Shown: positions 19,250 through 27,865, counted from the stretch's first letter. The stretch is DNA of 64,000 nucleotides from Devosia litorisediminis (GCF_018334155.1 NZ_JAGXTP010000001.1:372001-436000), one strand, 5' to 3'. The notes: generated from the sequence alone by a model not told the origin. A program made the numbers and translations.

Positions 19250-19888
19250 CTACCAGCGCAGCAGGAAACGGCCGAGCAGCGCACCCAGACCGGCCACCAC
19301 GGCAATGCCCAGCGTGTACCAGAGGGCCAGGAACATCACGCCGTTCTCGCCGCAGGCGAAGGAATAGATCCACGCGCCGGTGCCGCCAGCAAACAGGCCA
19401 GCGGCCAGACCGGCCAGTGTCGGGTTGGCAGGCGCGAGGCGGCGCAGGGCCATCAGCAGGGCGACAAGCACGGGCACTGACAGCGCGACAATGCGCCAGG
19501 GGCAGACCAGCGAGGTGCCGCCGATCACCAGCGGCATCATTTCGTCGGGCTCGGCGCCCGCCAGTTGCACGATGGCGGCAATGAAGACGCCCAGCAGCAG
19601 CAGCGGGGCGGCCAGCCAAGGCCAGCGAATGGCGCCATCGGGGCGCGACAATGCGAGCGTTGCCACGCCACCCAGCACAGCCAGGGCCAGCGTATAGCCG
19701 AACTTGGTCCAGAAGATCATTGTGCCCGGTGCCGTGGCGATATCGGCTCGGGTGCCCAACCAGGCGAGCATGGCGATGGCCGCCACCACGCCACTGGCCA
19801 TGACGGCACCCACGACAAGACGGGGCAGGGCGTTGTGCCGGACGGGCTTGAGGTCGCTCGAGAGGCGGTCGATCAGCTCGTCAGTCAT
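19250..19888 (-). CDS. nrsF: NrsF-family (DUF1109) membrane anti-sigma factor
   Basis: A 212-residue protein with about six membrane helices after a short cytoplasmic N-terminus (MTDELIDRLSSDLKPVR), which is the part expected to bind the sigma factor. Two cysteines, C129 (SLVCPWR) and C179 (FACGEN), lie where, as I recall, Caulobacter NrsF has conserved metal-sensing cysteines near 131 and 181. The start overlaps the sigma-factor stop by 4 bases (ATGA), so the two are coupled. It is expected to hold the ECF factor at the membrane until heavy-metal or oxidative stress releases it. Confidence 0.87.
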   Translation of the reverse strand: MTDELIDRLSSDLKPVRHNALPRLVVGAVMASGVVAAIAMLAWLGTRADIATAPGTMIFWTKFGYTLALAVLGGVATLALSRPDGAIRWPWLAAPLLLLGVFIAAIVQLAGAEPDEMMPLVIGGTSLVCPWRIVALSVPVLVALLMALRRLAPANPTLAGLAAGLFAGGTGAWIYSFACGENGVMFLALWYTLGIAVVAGLGALLGRFLLRW

Positions 19889-20436
19889 TTCTCGCCTCCC
19901 GAAAACCGGGAAACCAGCGATTTGAGGCCGCGGTGGATGGAGACCTTGGCGGCCGTTTCGGTAATGCCATGATGCGCGGCGGCTTCGGCAATGGTGGCGC
20001 CTTGCACCCGCGTGCGGCGAATGAGGTCGCTGGTGCGCTCGGGCACGGCGTCGAGCACGACGTCAAGATCGCGTTTGGCGGTCGCATCGGCATGGTCATC
20101 ATGGGCAAAAATGGGGGCATCGTCCTCAAGCGGTACGGTCAGCCGGATGGACTGGCGGCGCACGTGATCGACAAATTTGTGGTGCGCCACGGCATGCAGC
20201 CAGGCGGTGAACGGACGGGTGCGGTCATAGGTCATGCGGCGGGTATGGATAGCGAGCAGTGTTTCTTGCACGAGATCCTCCGCGTGCGAGGCGAAAGCGG
20301 GGGTGAGCCGCCGGGTGAAATAGGGACGCAGGTGGCGGCCAAGATCGGCCAGCAGCGCGCGATATGCCGCCGCGTCGCCGTCCAGCGATGCGAGCATCAG
20401 TTCTCGCAAACGCGTCTCGGTCGGATCAGTCTGCAT
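19885..20436 (-). CDS. sigF: ECF sigma factor, SigF (ECF16-like) type
   Basis: A 183-residue sigma-70 family factor with only regions 2 and 4. Region 2 holds HAEDLVQETLLAIH and FTAWLHAVAHHKFVDHVRR; region 4 holds GATIAEAAAHHGITETAAKV. The operon with a DUF1109 anti-sigma is the Caulobacter SigF arrangement, which responds to chromate and cadmium. A GTAACC-N16-CGAA promoter sits immediately upstream, so the gene is probably autoregulated, with a leader of only a few nucleotides. Confidence 0.88.
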   Translation of the reverse strand: MQTDPTETRLRELMLASLDGDAAAYRALLADLGRHLRPYFTRRLTPAFASHAEDLVQETLLAIHTRRMTYDRTRPFTAWLHAVAHHKFVDHVRRQSIRLTVPLEDDAPIFAHDDHADATAKRDLDVVLDAVPERTSDLIRRTRVQGATIAEAAAHHGITETAAKVSIHRGLKSLVSRFSGGEK

Positions 20437-20446
20437 CGTTCACTCA

Positions 20447-20472
20447 TTCGCTCCGTGCAGCCATATGGTTAC
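20447..20472 (-). promoter_or_regulatory. SigF-type promoter of the sigF-nrsF operon
   Basis: Read on the minus strand: GTAACC (20472-20467), a 16-nt spacer, and CGAA (20450-20447). This equals the SigF consensus I know from Caulobacter (GTAACC-N16-CGAA). The start codon is only 10 nt beyond the -10, implying a very short leader. Confidence 0.7.
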
Positions 20473-20526
20473 ATGGCAGCGAACACGTTTGGAACGCCCA
20501 ATCGCCGATCACGAGCCCGTGATCGG

Positions 20527-20552
20527 GTAACGCAGACCCAAAGCGCCGCGAA
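20527..20552 (+). promoter_or_regulatory. SigF-type promoter of the cytochrome b/molybdoenzyme operon
   Basis: GTAACG (20527-20532), spacer of exactly 16, and CGAA (20549-20552). It differs from the sigF promoter by one base in the -35 and points toward the gene at 20703, leaving a leader of about 145 nt. Confidence 0.6.
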
Positions 20553-20702
20553 TAGCAGGGCATGGACACGCCGATAGGTGGGGCTCAGGACAACAAATGC
20601 ACCGGCAAAGCCGTAACATCTGCGTGTTAATCGTCATTTGCCCTGCGCAGACCCGTTACTCATAATGCACAGGATCTGGTCCGGGATCGATTTGGGGAAG
20701 AG

Positions 20703-21551
20703 ATGGCTGACACAACAGACGAGCCGGCTGCCAAAGGGCCGCTGATCTATCGCCAGTCGATCTGGACCCGGGGTACGCACTGGATCTGGGCAATCTGCCT
20801 GTTTTTCCTGCTGCTGAGCGGGCTGCAGATCTTCAACGCACATCCCACGCTCTATATCGGGCAGCAATCGGGCTTTGCGTTCGACAATGCCATTCTTGAT
20901 ATCGGAGCGGTCAATACGCCCGAGGGGCCGCGCGGACGGACCACTGTGTTCGGCCGCGAGTTTGACACCACCGGCGTGCTGGGCATGAGCGGCACGGCCG
21001 AGCGTCCGGCCTTTGTCGGCTTTCCCGGTGCGGTGACGATACCTTCGTTCCGCGATCTGGCGACCGGACGCGTGGTGCATTTCTTTTTTGCCTGGGTGTT
21101 CGTGGCGACGATGTTCGTGTGGTTCCTGGCCAGCTTCATCAACGGCCATATCAAGCGCGATATTCTGGTGCGGCCGCGCGATCTGGCCGCGGTGCCGCGC
21201 GATGTGGCCGACCACGCCACACTCAAATTCAAACATGGGCGAACATACGGCCCGCTGCAGCGTATTTCGTATTTCGGGGTGTTCTTCATCCTGTTCCCGC
21301 TGATCGTGCTGACCGGGCTGACGATGAGTCCCACCATGGATGCTGGATGGCCCTGGCTGCTGGATATCTTCGGGGGGCGGCAGACAGCCCGCACCATCCA
21401 TTTCGGCGTGATGGTGCTGCTGGTGACGTTTTTTATCGTGCATATCATCATGGTTGTGGCCGCCGGGCCGATCAACGAGCTGCGCTCGATGATCACCGGC
21501 TGGTATCGCGCCAGCCCGGGGACACCGGGAAGTGAAGGAGACAAGCCATGA
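20703..21551 (+). CDS. Cytochrome b/b6-type membrane electron-transfer subunit
   Basis: A 282-residue membrane protein with four main hydrophobic segments and histidines placed as haem ligands: THWIWAICLFFLLLSG, GRVVHFFFAWVFVATMFVWF, then TIHFGVM and IVHIIMVVAAG. A loop of about 65 residues between helices 1 and 2 (TLYIGQQSGFAF to FVGFPGAVTIP) is probably periplasmic. It resembles the cytochrome b subunits that pass quinol electrons to periplasmic molybdoenzymes. Its stop overlaps the next start by 4 nt, so the pair forms one complex by inference. Confidence 0.8.
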   Translation: MADTTDEPAAKGPLIYRQSIWTRGTHWIWAICLFFLLLSGLQIFNAHPTLYIGQQSGFAFDNAILDIGAVNTPEGPRGRTTVFGREFDTTGVLGMSGTAERPAFVGFPGAVTIPSFRDLATGRVVHFFFAWVFVATMFVWFLASFINGHIKRDILVRPRDLAAVPRDVADHATLKFKHGRTYGPLQRISYFGVFFILFPLIVLTGLTMSPTMDAGWPWLLDIFGGRQTARTIHFGVMVLLVTFFIVHIIMVVAAGPINELRSMITGWYRASPGTPGSEGDKP

Positions 21552-22336
21552 GCGGCATCATCACGCGGCGTAACTTCCTGCGCGGCACGGCTGTGGCCGG
21601 GTCGGGGCTGGTTCTGGCTGGCTGTAACCAGTTCGACTTTCTGGGCTCCAAGGAGAACCAGGTGCGCCAGGTGATGGAGCAGGCCAATGTGCTCACCTAT
21701 AACGTGCAGCGGGCCTTGGTCGGGGATCAGGCGCTGGCGCGCGAATATTCGGCCAGCGAAATCCGGCAGGGTCAGCGGCCCAACGGGTCCACTGATCCGA
21801 CCACGGCGGAATACCGGTTCCTGCGGGCGCAGGATTTTGCCAATTACAAGCTCAAGATCACCGGGATGGTGGAGCAGCCGCTCGAGTTCACACTGGATGA
21901 ATTGCGCAACATGCCGGCGCGCAGCCAGATTACCCGACATGACTGCGTGGAAGGCTGGAGCTGCATTGCCAAATGGACCGGCACCCAACTCGGCCCGATC
22001 CTGGACATGGCGCGGGTAAAATCGGGCGCGCGCTTCGCCGTCTATCACTGCTTTGACAATATCCAGCGGACGCTGACCGGCGACATTCTCTATTATGAAA
22101 GCTCGGATCTGGTGGACGCCTATCACCCGCAGACCATTCTGAGCTACGGGCTGAACGATCAGGTGTTGCCGGTGGCCAATGGGGCACCCATTCGCCTGCG
22201 TATCGAGCGGGCGCTGGGCTACAAGCAGCCGAAATATCTGCACACGATCGAACTGGTTGATGATCTGTCGAGCTTCGGCAAGGGCAAGGGCGGCTACTGG
22301 CCCGATGTCGGCTATGACTGGTATGGCGGGATCTGA
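21548..22336 (+). CDS. Periplasmic molybdopterin oxidoreductase (sulfite oxidase/YedY fold), Tat lipoprotein
   Basis: A 262-residue protein starting with a twin-arginine signal (TRRNFLRGTAVAGSGLVLAGC) that ends in a lipobox, LAGC. It should therefore be folded in the cytoplasm, exported by Tat and lipid-anchored. The molybdenum-binding core is visible: HDCVEGWSCIAKWTG with the ligand cysteine, and KITGMVEQPLEFTLDEL. It belongs to the YedY/MsrP-like sulfite oxidase superfamily, several members of which repair oxidised methionine or reduce sulfoxides. The substrate here is unknown. The SigF-type promoter suggests a stress-repair role. Confidence 0.82.
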   Translation: MSGIITRRNFLRGTAVAGSGLVLAGCNQFDFLGSKENQVRQVMEQANVLTYNVQRALVGDQALAREYSASEIRQGQRPNGSTDPTTAEYRFLRAQDFANYKLKITGMVEQPLEFTLDELRNMPARSQITRHDCVEGWSCIAKWTGTQLGPILDMARVKSGARFAVYHCFDNIQRTLTGDILYYESSDLVDAYHPQTILSYGLNDQVLPVANGAPIRLRIERALGYKQPKYLHTIELVDDLSSFGKGKGGYWPDVGYDWYGGI

Positions 22337-22740
22337 GGATTTCGGCCGCCACAGGCCTAGCCGCGCGCTGCCAGAGTGATGGCGCAAAGACGTTGGTGCG
22401 GTACCTGCGTCGTCAAACGCAGCCCCGCCATGCGGTGGCCGGGGGCGAATAGACTTGCTATTTCAGGCCTGTTGGCCCATATCAGCTTCATCGTCGCAGC
22501 TGCAACCACGTGTTGAGCACATAGACCAGCGACGGACTTCACTTCTTATCCCCTTGCGGTGAGCGGCGAAGTCAGCCCGGAAACAATTTGTCCGGGTTCG
22601 AGCCAGCACCCGCGCGATACCCCCAATTTATCGCCCGATTGCATCTGTTGACCCGCCATTCGCATGTGTGAATGGCGACACGCGCGCTGCAGTGTTCTGC
22701 GCGCGTCGCAGCGCCAATCCGGCGCAGAAAGACATGTTCT
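22337..22740. promoter_or_regulatory. Structured leader region before the DEAD-box helicase gene
   Basis: No gene is supported in these 404 bases. The distal part folds: CGCCATTC/GAATGGCG (22654-22677, 8-bp stem, 8-nt loop) and GCGCGC pairing across 22682-22704. DEAD-box helicase genes of the cold-shock type often have long, structured 5' leaders, so regulation at the RNA level is plausible but unproven. Confidence 0.4.
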
Positions 22741-24339
22741 TTGAACGACTTTATTTCTCTGGGCCTTCCTGAACTCCTGACCGACAGCCTGACTGCGGCC
22801 GGGTTCACCACGCCCACCAAAATCCAGACCCAGGCCATCCCCAAGCTGCTTGAAGGTCGCGACATGATGGGCATTGCCCAGACCGGTTCGGGCAAGACGG
22901 CTGCTTTTGGCCTGCCCATTCTGGCTGGCCTGCTGACCCTGAACGGTCGCCCGCGTCCGCTGACCACCCGCGCGCTCATTCTCGCTCCAACGCGTGAACT
23001 GGCCGTGCAGATCGACGAAGCCATCCGCAAGTTCGCCGGCACCAAGATGAAGCTCGATACCGTGCTGCTGCTTGGCGGCGTGTCGCGCTACCACCAGGTC
23101 AAGCGCCTCGAGCGCGGCGTTGATATCGTTGTAGCGACCCCTGGTCGCCTCAAGGATCTGATGGATGACGGCAAGATCAAGCTGGCGGAAACCCGCTGGC
23201 TGGTGCTCGACGAAGCCGACCGGATGCTCGATATGGGCTTTATCGCTCCTGTGCGCGCCGTCGCCAAGGCCATCGGCCATCGTCGCCACACCATGATGTT
23301 CTCTGCCACCATGGCCCCTGAAGTGGCCGATCTGGCCAAGTCACTGCTGAACGAGCCCGTTCGCGTTGATGCTTCGGTTGCCGGCTCCACCGTGGTCAAG
23401 ATTGACCAGCGCGTGATCCTGTCGGGCTCCAAGGCCAAGCGTGGCGTGCTCAATGAGCTGCTGGCCAACGAAGAAGAAGCCATGGAGCGCGTGATCATCT
23501 TCTCGCGCACCAAGCATGGCGCCGACCGGGTTGCCAAGAACCTCGAGATTGACGGCCACAAGGCTGCAGCGATCCACGGCAATAAGAGCCAGAACGCCCG
23601 CCAGGCAGCCCTGAAGGGCTTTTCCAGCGGCGATGTCCGTATTCTGGTGGCGACCGATATCGCGGCCCGCGGCATTGACGTTCCCGGCATCACCCATGTG
23701 GTGAATTACGAACTGCCAGACGATCCGGAAAATTATGTGCACCGTATTGGCCGTACTGGCCGTAACGGCGCATCGGGTCAGGCGATCACCCTGTGTGATG
23801 GCACCGAGCGCGGCAAGCTGCGCGATGTCGAGCGCCTGATCCGCCGCACATTGCCCTATACCGGCGATCTGCATCTGGCCAATGACACCGGCGTGGTGGA
23901 AGCACCGCGCTCGGCCTACAAGAAGCCTTCGGGTGGCCGTCCGGGTCCGCGTTCGAACAAGAACCCGCGCAAGGCGCCGGGTGATCGTCGTTCGCCAGCC
24001 GAGCGTCGTCCCTTTGCCGAGTTCGGCAAAGAAGGCGGTGGCCAGGCCCAGCCGCATCGTCAGCCAAGCGATACCCCGCGCAGCCGTCCGGCTGCCGAGG
24101 GGCAGCGCACCCGTCCAGCGGGTGAAGGCCAGCGTTCGCGTCCAGCGGGTGAAGGCCAGCGTTCGCGCGGTGGTGATGTGGCGCGTACGCGCCCGGATCA
24201 CGCCCAGCCAGGCCGTGGCGTTCGCCGCGACATGGAAACGGGCAAGCCCATGGGTGCCAAGCCCGTCGGCGGCAAGCCCAAGCAGCGCTGGGGCAAGTCA
24301 CAGAAAGACGCAGGTCGCGTTAGCCGTAGCAACGGCTAA
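22741..24339 (+). CDS. DEAD-box ATP-dependent RNA helicase
   Basis: About 532 residues. All core motifs are present: Q motif FTTPTKIQTQAIP, Walker A AQTGSGKT, PTRELA, TPGR, DEAD in VLDEADRMLDMGF, SAT, ARGIDVPG and HRIGRTGRNG. It remodels RNA in ribosome assembly or mRNA decay (RhlE-like). I favour TTG at 22741 (giving LNDFISLGLPELL), because family members start there and the upstream ATG at 22672 adds 23 unrelated residues. The C-terminal 150 residues are basic and disordered, with a 9-residue tandem repeat. Confidence 0.9.
   Translation: MNDFISLGLPELLTDSLTAAGFTTPTKIQTQAIPKLLEGRDMMGIAQTGSGKTAAFGLPILAGLLTLNGRPRPLTTRALILAPTRELAVQIDEAIRKFAGTKMKLDTVLLLGGVSRYHQVKRLERGVDIVVATPGRLKDLMDDGKIKLAETRWLVLDEADRMLDMGFIAPVRAVAKAIGHRRHTMMFSATMAPEVADLAKSLLNEPVRVDASVAGSTVVKIDQRVILSGSKAKRGVLNELLANEEEAMERVIIFSRTKHGADRVAKNLEIDGHKAAAIHGNKSQNARQAALKGFSSGDVRILVATDIAARGIDVPGITHVVNYELPDDPENYVHRIGRTGRNGASGQAITLCDGTERGKLRDVERLIRRTLPYTGDLHLANDTGVVEAPRSAYKKPSGGRPGPRSNKNPRKAPGDRRSPAERRPFAEFGKEGGGQAQPHRQPSDTPRSRPAAEGQRTRPAGEGQRSRPAGEGQRSRGGDVARTRPDHAQPGRGVRRDMETGKPMGAKPVGGKPKQRWGKSQKDAGRVSRSNG
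24079..24174 (+). repeat. 27-bp tandem repeat in the helicase tail
   Basis: Two near-identical in-frame units (24100-24126 and 24127-24153) encode GQ-R(T/S)RPAGE, flanked by a diverged copy before (RSRPAAE) and a partial copy after (GQRSRGG). Such RG/RS-rich tails bind RNA non-specifically and change length by slippage. Confidence 0.75.
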
Positions 24340-24356
24340 GCACTGCAGGAATTGAC

Positions 24357-24383
24357 AAAGGGCGGCCTCTGGCCGCCCTTTTT
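24357..24383 (+). terminator. Rho-independent terminator after the helicase
   Basis: AAAGGGCGGCC, loop TCT, GGCCGCCCTTT, then further T residues: an 11-bp perfect stem with T-run, 18 nt after the helicase stop. Confidence 0.88.
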
Positions 24384-24401
24384 CTTTGTCGGGAGGGACG
24401 G

Positions 24402-25286
24402 ATGACAAAAATCGCAATTATTGGACCGGGTGCGCTGGGCGGCACGATCGCGGGCTGGCTCTGCCAGAATGCGGCGCATGAGGTGATCGTGTGCGCGCGG
24501 ACGCCGCTGGTCGATCTGCGGGTGGAGACGCCGGTGGGTACGCTGAATGCAGCGCCCCAGGTGCTGATCGATCCGGCGCCGGCGCAACCGGTTGACTGGG
24601 TGCTGGTGCTGACAAAGACCTATGATGTGGCAGCGGCCAAAGTCTGGCTCGACTCCCTGGTGGGGCCGGGCACGCGGGTGGCAGTGCTGCAGAACGGGGT
24701 TGAGCATGTGAGCCGGTTTGCCGCGCTGCTGCCGGGACAGGCCATCGTACCGGCGGTGGTGGATATACCGGCCAGCCGTTCCGCGCCCGGCCGCATGATC
24801 CAGCAGCGCCTGGGCAGCATCGTGGTGCCCGAGGGTGACGATGGTGCTGACTTCGTCGGTCTGTTTGGTGAAACCAAAATTGATGTCTCGGCAGTGGCGG
24901 ACTGGAATTCGCGCGCCTGGGGCAAGCTTTGCCTGAACTGTGCAGGCGCGGTGGCGGCGCTGACACAGCGCTCGACCGGGCCGGTGTGGAATGATGATCT
25001 TGAAGTGCTGGTGCGCGGGCTGGTCAGCGAGTGCGCTGCGGTGGCGCGGGCCGAGGGCGCGGTGATCCCCGACAGTCTGATTGAAGGCGTTATCGAGGGC
25101 GCCCGCAACGCGCCTGAAGGCGCGGGCAATTCGATGTCGGTGGATCGCTTTGCCGGGCGGCAGATGGAGCTTGATGCCCGTAACGGCGTGATTGTGCGGC
25201 TAGGCAAAAAGCACGGCATCGCAACGCCGATCAATGCCTTGTTCGTCACCTTGCTGGCCGCCTCGGGCAGTCCCTGGGTGACCTGA
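24402..25286 (+). CDS. Ketopantoate reductase family oxidoreductase (PanE/ApbA)
   Basis: A 294-residue NADPH-dependent reductase. It begins with the Rossmann motif IAIIGPGALGGTIAGWL; the middle carries LVLTKTYDVAAA and VLQNGVEH. The C-terminal helical domain has NSRAWGKLCLNC with the catalytic lysine, and NSMSVDRFAGRQMELDARNG. It would convert 2-dehydropantoate to pantoate in pantothenate synthesis, though paralogues act on other 2-keto acids, so the substrate is provisional. It stands alone behind the helicase terminator with GGGAGGGACGG as its ribosome-binding region. Confidence 0.8.
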   Translation: MTKIAIIGPGALGGTIAGWLCQNAAHEVIVCARTPLVDLRVETPVGTLNAAPQVLIDPAPAQPVDWVLVLTKTYDVAAAKVWLDSLVGPGTRVAVLQNGVEHVSRFAALLPGQAIVPAVVDIPASRSAPGRMIQQRLGSIVVPEGDDGADFVGLFGETKIDVSAVADWNSRAWGKLCLNCAGAVAALTQRSTGPVWNDDLEVLVRGLVSECAAVARAEGAVIPDSLIEGVIEGARNAPEGAGNSMSVDRFAGRQMELDARNGVIVRLGKKHGIATPINALFVTLLAASGSPWVT

Positions 25287-25611
25287 TCACGGCAAAAAGG
25301 CAGCGTTGACGCTGGCTTCTTTCATGTGCCGTCTGGCGGACGTTTTCAGATATTTTTGATCGTCGGTGTCATGGCGGCGGCGCTGCTGGCGCAGGCCGAC
25401 GGACGCTGTGGCCGGTTGCCGGGGCGCGATTGCTGCCACCAAGTGAAAATCCGACTGCAGTGCTGGCGGTGGATCAGTCCCCACGACCATGGCAAGTCCT
25501 CGTGCGGGCGCGCCGAGCGTTCGGCTCGCCGATATTGCTGAACCTTGCATAACCCCGTAGCGCCCCGATGGGGCGTTACAAGGCCGTGATCCGGATGACC
25601 ATGTGGCAAGG
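25287..25611. other. Convergent intergenic region with small hairpins
   Basis: This 325-bp gap between convergent genes contains no supported gene. Visible structures are GGCAGCGT/ACGCTGGC with an A-run before it (near 25295, one mismatch), GCCGA/TCGGC near 25512, and GTAGCGCCCC/GGGGCGTTAC at 25557-25579. The last could terminate otsA transcription from the right, but it lacks a clear T-run. Confidence 0.35.
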
Positions 25612-27027
25612 TCAGGCGACCGAGGACACGTAGAGAATGTCACGTGTGGCCGAACTGAGCCGTTCATCGGATGGGGTCAGACGTTCGAGGAAGCTGTGCG
25701 ACCAGTTGTCGACGCTGTGCTTGTGGGCGGCGGCCATCAGGGTTTCCCAGCGCGCGATACGTTCCTTGAGCGGCATGTCGAGCGCCATGCGCAGGGCCTC
25801 GGCGGTCTCGTCGGTATCGAACGGGTTGACCAGAATGGCGTCGTCGAAGATTTCGGCGGCACCGGCAAAGCGCGACAGGATCAGCACGCCGGGGTTTTCA
25901 GGGTCCTGCGAGGCGACAAATTCGTGGGCCACCAGATTCATGCCGTCGCGCAGCGGGGTCACCAGTCCAACGCGGGCAAGGCGATAGAGCCCGGCCAGGC
26001 TGGGTTGGCCATAGGCACGTTTGACATAGGTGAGCGGGGACCAGTCGGGCTCGGCAAAACGGCCCATAACGCGACCGCAAATGGCGTCGAGCGCGTCACT
26101 GGTTTCCTGATATTCCTTGATGCTGTCGCGCGATGGCGGCGCAATCTGCATCATGTGGACAGAGCGGCGGAAATGGGCGTCGTTGGAGAGCAGCTTCTCA
26201 TAGGCTTCGACGCGTTGCGGCAGTCCCTTGGAATAATCGAGGCGATCAACACCCAGGATCAGGCGCTGGTCGGGCAGTACGCGTTCGACGCGGCGGATCA
26301 TCTTGGTCGCGGCTGGGCTGACGGCCATTTTGGCAAAGGCGTCGGGGTCGGAGCCAATGGGGAAGGCGCCGGTTTCACTGCGGGTGAAGTCGACCGATTT
26401 GAGCGGATTGCCGGAGATCGAGGAAGGCGACTGGTGATCGGCAAACTCGGTGAATGCCGAGACGTCGCGATTGGCCTGCATGCCCACCAGATCGTAGCGC
26501 GACAGGTCGCGCATCAGCTCATTATGGTGCGGAATGGCGTAGAGCGCATCCGTGGTGGGGAAAGGAATGTGCAGATAAAAGCCGATCCGGTTGCGCGCGC
26601 CCAGATTGCGCAATTCGCTGGCCAGCGGGATCAGGTGATAGTCGTGCACCCAGATGATGTCATCGGGTTTGAGCAGGGGTAGCAGGGCGCGGGCGAACTG
26701 CTGATTGACCGCGCGATAGCCTTCATACCAATGGCCTTCAATGGTCGCCAGATCGAGCCGGAGATGGAAGCTGGGCCAGAGGATCGAATTGGAAAAGCCG
26801 GCATAATAGGCGTGGTGATCGGAGCGGGTGAGATCAATCTGGGCGACGGAGAGGCCATCGATGTCTTCAAAGCGGGCTTCAGTGGAGGGGGCGTCCACGA
26901 GCTTGCCTGACCATCCGAACCAGAAACCTTCGCGCTCGGCCAGGGTCTTGCGCAGGGCCACGGCCAAGCCGCCGGCCGCCGGGCCCTTGCCAGGTGTACG
27001 GTTCGAAACAACGATCAGTCTACTCAT
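25612..27027 (-). CDS. otsA: Alpha,alpha-trehalose-phosphate synthase (OtsA)
   Basis: A 471-residue GT20 glycosyltransferase that makes trehalose 6-phosphate from UDP-glucose and glucose 6-phosphate. Diagnostic segments: RLIVVSNRTPGKG at the N-terminus, WVHDYHLIPLA, the donor-site GVDRLDYSKGLPQR, and TPLRDGMNLVAHEFVA. The start at 27027 gives the normal family start; the longer frame adds 47 unrelated residues. It lies 28 nt after otsB. The product protects against osmotic, desiccation and heat stress, opposite in direction to the thu catabolic genes in the same window. Confidence 0.94.
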   Translation of the reverse strand: MSRLIVVSNRTPGKGPAAGGLAVALRKTLAEREGFWFGWSGKLVDAPSTEARFEDIDGLSVAQIDLTRSDHHAYYAGFSNSILWPSFHLRLDLATIEGHWYEGYRAVNQQFARALLPLLKPDDIIWVHDYHLIPLASELRNLGARNRIGFYLHIPFPTTDALYAIPHHNELMRDLSRYDLVGMQANRDVSAFTEFADHQSPSSISGNPLKSVDFTRSETGAFPIGSDPDAFAKMAVSPAATKMIRRVERVLPDQRLILGVDRLDYSKGLPQRVEAYEKLLSNDAHFRRSVHMMQIAPPSRDSIKEYQETSDALDAICGRVMGRFAEPDWSPLTYVKRAYGQPSLAGLYRLARVGLVTPLRDGMNLVAHEFVASQDPENPGVLILSRFAGAAEIFDDAILVNPFDTDETAEALRMALDMPLKERIARWETLMAAAHKHSVDNWSHSFLERLTPSDERLSSATRDILYVSSVA

Positions 27028-27055
27028 GCAGTGCCCCCAGGCGTCGTTCAGTCGT

Positions 27056-27832
27056 TCAGTGTTTGGGTGAAAACTCGCGGTCGCGTGCGGCGATGTCGCC
27101 CAGTCCCTGCAGCAGGGCGCGGACCGAAACCACATCGGCAATGCGCATACGGGCTGCGGTGTCCCCATCGCCCAGCTTGATGCCTACGCCACCCAGGTCC
27201 TGAGCGGCGATGAAGCCATCCTCGTCGGTCACGTCGTCGCCGATGAAGATGGGCGTGCGGCCGATAAAGGGTTCCTCGCGCATGAAGGCGCGCAGCGCCT
27301 CGCCCTTGGAGACGCCGCGCGGGCGGGCTTCAAGCACCATCTTGCCGGGTACCAGGGTGAAGTGTTCATTGTCGGCGACGGCGTCCTGCATGGCGTGGCG
27401 GACGACATCTTCGAGCTCGGGCGCCTGTCGGAAATGCAGCGCGACCGCGCCTTCCTTGGTTTCCATGATGAGATCTGGATGGGCCTGGATCAGTGGCTCG
27501 ATGGCGCGGGCGATCGCCTCGGCGCCAGAAAGAGACGCGGGGTCAATCTCTTCAACCACGCCATCGGCCCGACGGCGCTGGGTGCCATGCGCACCAGCGA
27601 TCGGCAGAATCAGCGGTGAGAGGAATTTGTCGATATCGGCGATCTCGCGGCCGGTGAGCACGGCGAAAGCGCTGTTCATCTCGCGGGCGGTCTGCTCGAT
27701 CTGATGAGCGAGAGATTCAGGCACATCAATGCCATCAGGAGTTTCCGCCAATTCGACGAGCGTGCCATCAAAATCGGTGAAAATGGCCAGCTGCGGGGCA
27801 GTTGTGACGTCGGTGGTGTCTGTCTGCGGCAT
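27056..27832 (-). CDS. otsB: Trehalose-phosphatase (OtsB)
   Basis: A 258-residue HAD-family phosphatase that dephosphorylates trehalose 6-phosphate. The nucleophile motif is FTDFDGTLVEL, motif II AVLTGRE, and the metal-binding end motif GDDVTDEDGF. It is the first gene of the otsBA pair. The family length and both catalytic aspartates are intact. A possible general-stress (EcfG) promoter lies just upstream at 27866-27890. Confidence 0.92.
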   Translation of the reverse strand: MPQTDTTDVTTAPQLAIFTDFDGTLVELAETPDGIDVPESLAHQIEQTAREMNSAFAVLTGREIADIDKFLSPLILPIAGAHGTQRRRADGVVEEIDPASLSGAEAIARAIEPLIQAHPDLIMETKEGAVALHFRQAPELEDVVRHAMQDAVADNEHFTLVPGKMVLEARPRGVSKGEALRAFMREEPFIGRTPIFIGDDVTDEDGFIAAQDLGGVGIKLGDGDTAARMRIADVVSVRALLQGLGDIAARDREFSPKH

Positions 27833-27865
27833 TGATGGGCCTCATTGGGACGTATTCGCTACGGT

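Noticed and set aside
20613..20638. Third possible SigF-type promoter, GTAACA-N16-CATT
   Set aside because: The -10 matches only two of four bases, while a better site with correct spacing lies upstream at 20527.
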